A stretch of DNA of 64,000 nucleotides from Imbricaverruca yamaguchii (taxonomy: Eukaryota > Arthropoda > Thecostraca > Neoverrucidae). Of this stretch, positions 56,612-64,000 are shown piece by piece. A program made the translations under genes and the position numbers. Where the stretch lies: the NCBI GenBank assembly GCA_034440575.1, contig JAOTOL010001563.1:62001-126000 (forward strand), in the 5' to 3' direction. How positions within the stretch are numbered: position 1 is the stretch's first letter; each line of letters starts with the position of its first letter. The notes under the pieces were generated by a model. That model saw only the letters and a program-made list of their open reading frames with translations. It ran no database searches and was not told where the DNA came from.

Positions 56612-56915
56612 TGGCGACGATATTTCCGGTAAAATCCTCCCACACCGTCTCGGGGGGGGGGGGCGGTTGAAAACCCCCTCTAAAATCCAAACTAAACATC
56701 GCACGGAAACGAAAGAGGTGTCATCGGAAAGCGCTCGACGACTAGGGTTCTGGTCCACCCTAAAAAGTTTCGCCCAAAAGTGACGTCACCAGGAGGCTAG
56801 ATTTTCACAACTTTTCACGACTTACATTATGTTCTTGACTCTAGGGAGTTCATTTTGGGGATATATAAAAAAACAAAATATATTTGGAATGAGAACAGGA
56901 CAGCGAAATCGAAGT
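56612..56915 (-). mobile_element. Truncated piggyBac-like element, copy D
   Basis: It shares caccgtctcggggggg, gaaagaggtgtcatcggaaa, gtgacgtcac and aggacagcgaaatcga with copies A-C in the same order, in the same orientation as B. The terminal TIR with TTAA and the other half are missing. Confidence 0.75.
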
Positions 56916-56919
56916 CAGC

Positions 56920-57240
56920 AACAACTTACCAACATGGTGGAGTAAGGTGATGAACCGCTAGTAGAGCGATGTTTTGCTCTCTGGTAGAAAGCCCAGAGGA
57001 AGCCACGAAAAAAAAATAATTGGGGATGATACTATAAAGCTTAAGCTTGGCATAGGCGTATCTCCTATGCTATCCTTCAACAGTGATGAGTTATTCTGAG
57101 TCCCGTCAAAATTGTATTAACTAGACTCGGCCTCCTCTACTTGTTTTTTCCACTGGTTTTTACGCCTCATATTGAGGAAGCATGAAGGTGTTCAAAGGCC
57201 TCGCCAATATGAGCCTTATGGCATGAACACACTCCCTATT
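56920..57240. other. Intergenic sequence, no gene found
   Basis: No recognisable exon. It leads into the foldback element. Confidence 0.4.
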
Positions 57241-57244
57241 ATAC

Positions 57245-57401
57245 TATTTCTGAACGCATGGGATGGTAGAAAGGTGGAATCTGCAATAATTTACATGGAG
57301 ATGAACACTCGTATTGTTTCTCATGGTAATAAAGTTATTGCTTTCATGAGGTGTGTGCTGATGTCCTTTTATTTCTGTACGCATTGAACCATATTTGCCT
57401 G

Positions 57402-57456
<55 letters not shown>

Positions 57457-57474
57457 TGTATATATAGTATTTAC

Positions 57475-57514
<40 letters not shown>

Positions 57515-57524
57515 TATATACATA

Positions 57525-57590
<66 letters not shown>

Positions 57591-57765
57591 ATATGTATGT
57601 ATGCATAGGCAAATTTTGTTGCATGCGAAGTAAAATAAAAGGACATTAGCACATACCTCATGAAAGCACTAATTTCATTACCATGGGTAACAATACGATT
57701 GTTCATCTCCATGGAAATCATTGTAGATACAATCTTTCTGCCATCCCATGACACAAGGGCCCTCT
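57245..57765. mobile_element. Foldback element with (TA)n centre
   Basis: The left arm (about 57255-57400, gggatggtagaaaggtggaa ... atgtccttttatttc) and the right arm (about 57606-57755) are inverted copies at roughly 80% identity. They flank about 180 bp of (TA)n with small interruptions (57406-57587). There is no ORF beyond the TA artefacts. This could be a foldback transposon or an inverted duplication with a TA-rich spacer. Confidence 0.7.
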
Positions 57766-57941
57766 CCAGATGTTCGCTCCCTGTAAAATCCTGGTTACGC
57801 CACTGATTAATCGCAATGTTGCTTGTCGTTAACAACACACCAATTTCAGCCACGTACCAGTCAGAAGGTGGTGGTAGTGGAGAGGGGACGAAGAACGTCA
57901 TGTATTGACAAAATAAAACACACCCGACCTATTCAACCTAT

Positions 57942-57947
57942 TATAAA
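57942..57947 (+). promoter_or_regulatory. TATAAA box upstream of candidate GLUT start
   Basis: TATAAA 34 bp upstream of the ATG at 57976. If used, the leader would be only a few bases, so this may be chance, or the start lies elsewhere. Confidence 0.2.
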
Positions 57948-57975
57948 CCCCCACCCAGTGGTCTTTTCCTCCAAT

Positions 57976-58053
57976 ATGCCCAGCTGTGACGGCACGGCCG
58001 CTACAGACGGCACCCTGTCGCAGCCGGACACGCCCCTGTTATCCTCCAATGAG
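57976..58053 (+). CDS. Probable N-terminal exon of SLC2A/GLUT glucose transporter
   Basis: ATG at 57976 opens 26 codons: MPSCDGTAATDGTLSQPDTP then LLSSNE, followed by the donor GAG|gttagc (phase 0). The next exon at 62706 starts in phase 0 (GFTARL), so the join reads SSNE-GFTARL, like the short cytosolic N-terminus of class-I glucose transporters. DTPLL fits a DxxLL sorting motif, though whether it is used is unknown. The start context (ccaatATGCCC) is weak, and a pyrimidine tract with AG (atgcccag) overlaps the ATG, so an internal-exon reading in another frame was considered. That reading gives a stop in the phase expected from the only upstream candidate exon. Confidence 0.5.
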
Positions 58054-58500
58054 GTTAGCGGGGTGATGGGCGGGGTCGTCGGGGTGGCAGAGGTCGTGCT
58101 GTATGCACGCCGGCGTCAGGGGCCGGGGCGGGGGCGGGGCAGACCTTGTCTCCGGCGCGCCGTGTGGCCCGTGGCACAGTTCCAGCCCTTGACTCCTGCC
58201 ACGCGCGCCGAGCCGTGGCACAGTTCCATCCATTGACTCCTGCCAAGCGCACCTGTCTCGGCCTCACAGCTCACCACTGTCATCGGCATGGCGTGCCACA
58301 CCATGGTAAGTCGTCGTCAATGGTAGTCGCCGCCATAGTAAGTCGCCGTCAATAGTAGACGAGAGTCAATAGTAGAATACTCAATGAGACCAGGAGGGCG
58401 TTCAGTTGCCATTCGGATGATGTTCGGATGACGTTCGGAGGGCGTTCGGTTGCATATTCAAAGGTCCGTAGGCTCACCAGGTTTTTTAATAGATCATTAA
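58054..58500 (+). other. Intron of candidate GLUT gene with a two-copy repeat
   Basis: The piece gtggcacagttccagccctt + gactcctgcca is duplicated (58171 and 58213). An ATG|GTAAGT motif at 58302 is a chance or alternative donor. Confidence 0.4.
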
Positions 58501-59338
58501 CCCGTCCCGTCTCGTGGGGTCTTCAACCGCCCCCTGAGTTTTTTTTAAAGCCGATAGTGGATGAATGGCGCGCGGTAGCGCGCCAAAATTTGGCATACAT
58601 TTTCCACATCAATTTGGCATGCTGATTCAAAATTTTGAAGTCAGATCACCTAGGGTCAACGAGTTAGTCAAGGTCAAGTGAGGTCACCTCCAACAAAGTT
58701 CAACCAGTCAGCACGCTTTAACGGATGAAAATATTTTAATGAAACTTTCAGCGTTTGATTATCTTTAGGGATGCAACACAACGTATGAGTGGATTTTTTT
58801 TTTCGTTTTTGACTGCATATAAATTTTGCGTATTTGCCAAATTGCAATTCAAATAGAGGATTCTGGCTAAAGTAAACATTTTATATTGGGTCAAGTTGAC
58901 TTCCAACAACGTTTCTCGGTCTGCTCTACACATTGGAAAATGAAAACTAAAGAAAACTTGAAAACTCAAAATTGTGAAATTTAAAAAAATGCTTTTTTTT
59001 TGGGGGGGGGAGGCAAATGAATTAAAGTCCTGGTCGATTTCGCTGTCCTTTTCTCATTGCAAATATTTTTTTTTTCATATATCCCCAAAATAAACTCCCC
59101 AGAGCCCAAAACATAATGTAAGTCGTGAAAAATCGTGAAAATCTAGCCCCTCTAGTGGCGTCACTTTTGGGGGAAAATTATTTTGGGGGATGGACCCGGA
59201 CCCTACTCGTCGAGCGCTTTCTGATGACGCCTCTTTCCTTTTCGTGCAATACTTAGTTTGAATTTTCTATGGGGTTACAAGCCCCCCCCCCCCCTCCCGA
59301 GACGGGGTGTGAGAATCTGACCGGAAAGACGGCGCGGG
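58501..59338 (+). mobile_element. Non-autonomous piggyBac-like element, copy C
   Basis: 838 bp with TTAA on both sides (58497-58500 and 59339-59342). The ends are CCCGTCCCGTCTC and the complement of CCCGCGCCGTCTTT. The interior matches copy A in order: gcgcgcggtagcgcgccaaa, gggtcaacgagttagtcaag, aactttcagcgtttg, cgtcgagcgctttc, poly(C), gagacggggtgtgag. It lies inside the candidate GLUT intron. No transposase ORF. Confidence 0.88.
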
Positions 59339-59342
59339 TTAA

Positions 59343-61020
59343 CTGGCGACTGGGCAGTAGAGGAATATGTGTGGTGTGGCGGATCCGATCTCCACAAAGA
59401 CACTATGTAGTGTTGGTGCTGTCGACGTCAGTGGTGGGCCAACTCTTCCATGCGTCTCTCATGCGGCACGATTTCTGAAATTGTTGATGCTGCATTAGCA
59501 ATAGTTATGAACAAGAAGTATACGGGCTTCCACCAAGTGCGATAGGCTGCAGACCCAGCATGCACGTGAAGAACGGGTTGGGGTGTTTCTGGAATGAATT
59601 GCCAATAATGTCTGAATTATTCCAACTTATGGAATAATCATCAAATTATTGCTTATGCAATAACTTAATCATCATTAATTAATGCCCCGCGGTTCTAACC
59701 GCTACCTTCACCAAGAACTAACCGGGATGTTTTTCGGGTAATGGCGCAGGATTTCGGTCAAACAGTAAAGACCTGGACATTTTTCACATCTGCTGTCTCG
59801 AAAAGGTGCTCCTTAATAGCCATTTCAGATTGTCGTACTGTAGACCAGTTTGCTAACTCGCGTTGCATCTCAGCTTACCCATCACTTTGCATGTCCTATT
59901 AGAGTTCCTGCGTCTGTTTTTAGCTGTGATAAGTGAAAGGGTTATTGAAGGTATTACGCATGTTTTAGTCCAGGGCAGTAAGGGATATTCGGGGTGTTAC
60001 GCATGTTATTATCGAGGTGAATACAAGGGCTACTGGAGGTGCTGAACCTGTTTTAACCGAGACTTGTACACTGATTATTGGAACGGATGCGTAAACGCGT
60101 CACTGTGAGTGGATGCGTAAACGCGGAAAGTGAAGCACAACCGTGACTCGTGTTCAAATTGGCTGAAATGTGGGTAGAAAATAACCCTGGGCGCACATAT
60201 ACTTTCTTCTTGACAGGAACTGAAGAAAGGGAGGGGACGGGGGGGGATGGTCTTCCCCTCCCCATCGCGTTCGTATGCAGTCATCTACAGGATCGCCAGG
60301 GCGAAGATAGAAATGCTAACAGCGTTTTATGGCTGCCGAGGCTGTTATTGAGTCCCTAAGAAAGTCCACGGGTCCTTGCGAATGCTTCCGGCCCTTATGG
60401 CTATTAACAGGCTCTTGTGAACGTCTGTTGGCAGACCGGCTATTGCAAACGTGTGCCGACCTTTGCGAAGAGCCACAGGCCCTGACGAATATGTACAGAT
60501 TCTTACGAACGCCTACGGGCCTAAATATAGACGCATGCTTAGACGGCTTGCATTCCTGGTTCAAAAATGCAGCACCGTGTTTACCGGCAGTGGTTCTTCG
60601 GGAGCTGGATTACTTCGTGAAATCCTGACTTATCCCAAGTACCCATATCAGATATGTCTATTGTAACCCAATGAGATAATATTTATATGTAGACCGGAAT
60701 GTAGTGTAATCGTAGATGCTTCCCGCGCAATCCTGCACTTCTAAGCGTTGTATGAGATAGCATGACTGATTATTTAAACAAGCATGCTCGTTGGTAGAGG
60801 TAGCACGCTTGGTAGCACGCTTGTATGTAACATGCAAACAACATCCCAAATGCCTGAAGTAATTAAAAACTATCATGTGAATTCGCCACTATGATTCGTT
60901 GACGTATCTGTTGCGTCACAATGAGAGAACTCAGTGATGCTTAGTTGTCGGCCATTGAGCCTTGTGCATGAAAGGCTAAAGTTCATCCCCGGCCTCACCG
61001 AACCAGCTGCCAACTGACCC
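59343..61020. other. Candidate GLUT intron, no exon found
   Basis: Unique sequence with a small local repeat (ggatgcgtaaacgcg at 60083 and 60111). No TIR element, tRNA or coding exon was recognised. Confidence 0.4.
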
Positions 61021-61027
61021 TCTCAGC

Positions 61028-61115
61028 CGGAAGCTAAATACGAGCGCGCGAAGCGACTCGAACCCTGCGTTGCCAGGACAGGGGAGACCAGAGAATGCCA
61101 GCGCTCTAACCAAGC
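61028..61115 (-). mobile_element. tRNA-derived SINE head
   Basis: The - strand has a box-A-like GGTAGCTTGGTTAGAGCG and, about 45 bp on, a box-B-like GGGTTCGAGTCGC. The anticodon arm is not standard, so a working tRNA gene is unlikely. The following sequence (gaggccggggatgaac) may be the SINE body. Confidence 0.5.
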
Positions 61116-61179
61116 TACCGGGGCAGCGAATGTCGCCGCATTATCCTCTGGCGAGTCGGCATATACCGTCGCGTCGTGA

Positions 61180-61870
61180 AGGCTGAGAACACGCCGTGGC
61201 ATATTGTCCGGAGGCTGAGAACACGCGGTGGAGTATTGTCCTGACGCTGAGAACACGTGGTCCTGAGGCTGAGAACACGCCGTGGCATATTGTCCGGAGG
61301 CTGAGAACACGCGGTGGAGTATTGTCCTGACGCTGAGAACACGTGGTCCTGAGGCTGAGAACACGTGGTCCTGGGGCAGAAAACACGTGGTCCTGAGGCT
61401 GAGAACACGCGGTCCTAGGGCTGAGAACACGTGGTCCTGAGGCTGAGAACACGCGGTGGCATATTGTCTGAGGATGTAAACACGCGACAGTATATTGTCT
61501 GAGGATGTAAACACGCGACAGTATATTGTCTGAGGATGTAAACACGCGACAGTATATTGTCTGAGGATGTAAACACTGGACGCGGCGGCATATTGTCTGA
61601 GGCTGAGGACACACCTCGGCACACTGTATGAGGCTGAGGACACACCTCGGTACACTGTGTGAGGCTGAGGACACGCCTCGGTACACTGTGTGAGGCTGAG
61701 GACACGCCTCGGTACACTGTCTGAGGCTGAGGACACACCTCGGCATACTGTGTGAGGATGAGGACACACCTCGGCACACTGTATGAGGCTGAGGTCACGC
61801 CTCGGTACACTGTATGAGGCTGAGGACACACCTCGGTACACTGTCTGAGTCTGTAAACGCGCACCGGCAC
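61180..61870. repeat. 31-bp minisatellite family in three blocks
   Basis: Block 1 (61180-61465): ggctgagaacacgcggtggc + atattgtcc, with shorter gtggtcct units. Block 2 (61466-61590): ctgaggatgtaaacacgcga + cagtatattgt. Block 3 (61590-61870): ctgaggctgaggacacacct + cggtacactgt. All share a gagg(c/a)tg...acac...ttgt/ctgt skeleton and clearly evolved from one unit. The - strand stays open (false ORF of 364 codons). Confidence 0.93.
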
Positions 61871-62595
61871 ACCGTCCGGAGGTCGAGAATGTTCGTCCGT
61901 GCACTGACACCCCATCAACACACAAAATACGATAACACAACACTATTAATCGTCTCACTTCTGGCCGTGACATGGAGAGGAAGCAATGTTCTCGAAGTGA
62001 AGCACAGCGAGTTCCATTACCCTCTACATCGACAGCTGTTTTGAGATTGGTCGGATTTCTTAGGTTAGCGTGACGTGATGTAATGTCCTGCTTCCATGTC
62101 AGATGTGGAAAGAACACGCCTCGCTACACCTTATTTATCACTGAAACAGTTACAATCTGTCAATTTTCACCTGTTCATTTGACCTGCTCTGGCTACCCTG
62201 ACTAGACTTGGCATTTGCTTGTGCTTGACCTGATATTGCCCGATGTCCTTTTGGCATCTCTTGTCTGCCCCTGGTGCCACAAATTCTGCTCCCCCAGTCT
62301 GAATAGAGGCGACTCCAGGAATTTTCACGAGGGGCATTATCTGGTAAGGGTGTCTTCACTCGAGCACACCGAAAGACACACCCTTTTCTTGAGCACACCT
62401 TTTCCCCTGAAAGAGGGGTAGGTACGGCTGAAAAGGTATTTTGAGTGGGGGAATGGGATGGTGCACTGAACCCCCCTGAAGGTGCACTATTCACAGCCGA
62501 AGGAACGCCACATTTCCATGAAAATGGCACATGTCCCTTGTGACGACCTGTACTCGCCGCTGAGTCTGAACTGACCTGTTCTGAGTCTGTTCGGT

Positions 62596-62632
62596 TGCAT
62601 TTCACCCTTCGCCTCTGCCTGGCGATTCCAAC
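62596..62632 (+). pseudogene. Degenerate copy of the start of the GLUT exon
   Basis: gcatttcacccttcgcctct + gcctggcgattccaact resembles the exon start at 62702-62738 (gcagggtttcaccgctcgcctct...) at roughly 75% identity. The preceding bases (ctgagtctgttcg) resemble the real acceptor region (gtgttctgttcg). The AG acceptor is lost. It looks like an old duplication of the acceptor plus exon start. Confidence 0.5.
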
Positions 62633-62705
62633 TGCCCCAATACTGACCAATAATACTGCAATCTGACCTGACCTGACCTGATCTGCGGCTGTGTTCTGTT
62701 CGCAG

Positions 62706-62804
62706 GGTTTCACCGCTCGCCTCTGCTTGGCCATTACGGCGGTAGTGTTCGGGTCTGCGTTCCAACATGGCTACAATACAGGAGTTGTCAACGCGCCGCA
62801 GGCG
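62706..62804 (+). CDS. Class-I facilitative glucose transporter (SLC2A/GLUT) exon, TM1
   Basis: The acceptor gttctgttcgcag is followed by GFTARLCLAITAVVFGSAFQ then HGYNTGVVNAPQA, and the donor GCG|gtaggt (phase 0). TAR-L then a hydrophobic helix then GYNTG(V/I)(V/I)NAPQ is the transmembrane-1 signature of class-I GLUTs (GLUT1-4 and invertebrate relatives), plasma-membrane uniporters of the major facilitator superfamily. The usual QFG is QHG here. Later exons (extracellular loop, TM2-12) must lie beyond 64000; none was found before it. The 3' end of this exon with its donor is the first unit of the tandem array 62766-63232, so correct splice-site choice is an open question. Confidence 0.85.
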
Positions 62805-63232
62805 GTAGGTGACGTCAGCACAGCGTAGCTACAATACAGGAGTTGTCAACGCGCCGCAGACGGTAGGTGACGTCAGCACAGCGTAGCTACAATACAGGAG
62901 TTGTCAACGCGCCGCAGACGGTAGGTGACGTCCACACGTGGCTCAATAGGTCGCCCAGCACAGCATGGCTACAATACAGGAGTTGTCAACGCGCCGCAGA
63001 CGGTAGGTGACGTCAGCACAGCGTGGCTACAATACAGGAGTTGTCAACGCGCCGCAGACGGTAGGTGACGTCAGCACAGCGTGGCTACAATACAGGAGTT
63101 GTCAACGCGCCGCAGACGGTAGGTGACGTCAGCACAGCATGGCTACAATACAGGAGTTGTCAACGCGCCGCAGACGGTAGGTGACGTCAGCACAGCATGG
63201 CTACAATACAGGAGTTGTCAACACGCCGATAC
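62766..63232. repeat. 58-bp tandem repeat made from the GLUT exon end plus its splice donor
   Basis: Eight copies of gctacaatacaggagttgtc + aacgcgccgcagacggtagg + tgacgtcagcacagcgtg (58 bp), the first being the real exon end. Copies start near 62770, 62828, 62887, 62966, 63024, 63083, 63141 and 63200. The third is extended by about 22 bp (gtccacacgtggctcaatag). The last lacks the donor. Each full copy keeps GGTAGGTGACGTC. Two early copies turn GGCTAC into TAGCTAC, which puts a stop in frame. Confidence 0.95.
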
Positions 63233-63540
63233 TGTATTGCCTGCTATATGCCTCCTGTATCGCCGTACGATAAAGGAGTTGCCAACCTGACCTTCTTTCT
63301 CCCACATTGGGTTCATGGTTGCAATTTGTGTTTTCGATGATGAAAAAGCGGGAACATCTATGAACAAAGATACTTAATTTGTCGTGCGTAATGCAAATTT
63401 GTGTGAACACGGTTAGAGGGGGAGACAGCCATCCTTGTAGCACACACTCAGACGCATACACCCTCGTGGGGGACATATTAAGCGGCACACTTAGCTTTCA
63501 TAGAAGAGAGAGCTTGGTTTACATCCCATTCACTTTATAG

Positions 63541-63721
<181 letters not shown>

Positions 63722-63799
63722 CTGTACTATGCCATGAAGCGTTAACACTTGGCGCGAACGGGACAATTTTGCATTTTTATGTACGTTGGCCATGTCCTG

Positions 63800-64000
63800 T
63801 GAATGCAGAGGCTGCTGGTCAGACCTCCACCCCGCCCTGGTCCACTTCTTCCAACACCCCTCCCCCACTGCCAGCAGACCGTCCTCCAGGCCGAGCTGGG
63901 GCTCAGTTCATTCAACATCCTGCTGAAGGCCGTCCTCCCACCGAACTGTGAAACTCACTTCCCCTCAACATTCCCCGGCAGACCATCCTCTTATCTGAAC
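63800..64000. other. CT-rich sequence at window end
   Basis: Short related pieces (gcagaccgtcctccag, gaaggccgtcctcccac, gcagaccatcctc) suggest the start of another irregular repeat. The reading frame after the AG at 63812 does not match any GLUT segment. Confidence 0.4.

Noticed and set aside
57395..57649. Tyrosine/isoleucine-rich small ORFs
   Set aside because: They come from the (TA)n centre of the foldback element.
62150..62734. 194-codon - strand ORF overlapping the GLUT exon
   Set aside because: It is antisense to a well-supported exon, low in hydrophobic residues and without a motif.
63813..63951. The next GLUT exon after an AG at 63812
   Set aside because: The translation in all three frames is proline-rich and lacks the conserved loop and TM2 residues. 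It looks like a CT-rich repeat.

Overview
The window is nuclear DNA of a multicellular animal. Genes are split into short exons with GT/AG introns, exon third positions are GC-rich, and tRNA-derived and LINE-like repeats, TTAA- and TA-flanked DNA transposons and very many minisatellites are present. The exon proteins look invertebrate. Degenerate CCTAA/CCTGA pentamers resemble the arthropod telomere repeat, so an arthropod (perhaps a crustacean) is my best guess, but the species cannot be fixed from sequence alone.

Region 1 (1-18.2 kb) holds the 3' part of a TM9SF4 (nonaspanin) gene on the + strand. Six exons (220-347, 979-1163, 3287-3391, 11699-11882, 13230-13360, 16968-17076) join in perfect phase. 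They give the C-terminal 279 residues, ending in the KID tail and a stop. Intron 3 (8.3 kb) is almost entirely a 51-bp minisatellite of about 156 copies. Intron 5 carries a TA-flanked TIR element and a TTAA-flanked element. A possible poly(A) signal lies at 18210.

Region 2 (18.2-57.9 kb) has no gene I can name with confidence. It is a run of unrelated minisatellites (units of 18 to 57 bp), non-autonomous piggyBac-like elements with TTAA flanks, foldback elements, perfect palindromes and fragments of non-LTR retrotransposons. One reverse-transcriptase fragment is split by a 3.5-kb minisatellite. A TATA-containing, GC-rich stretch at 41.0-41.5 kb may be a promoter and first exon of an unknown gene.

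Region 3 (57.9-64.0 kb) holds the start of a class-I glucose transporter (SLC2A/GLUT) gene on the + strand. It has a likely N-terminal exon at 57976-58053 and a clear exon at 62706-62804 that encodes TM1 and the GYNTGVVNAP motif. The end of that exon, with its splice donor, has been tandemly copied about eight times into the following intron.

Tandem repeats fill roughly 40% of the window by my hand count. Nearly all long open reading frames here, including several above 1,000 codons on the - strand, are by-products of these arrays and not genes. No prokaryotic feature, CRISPR array or rRNA was seen.
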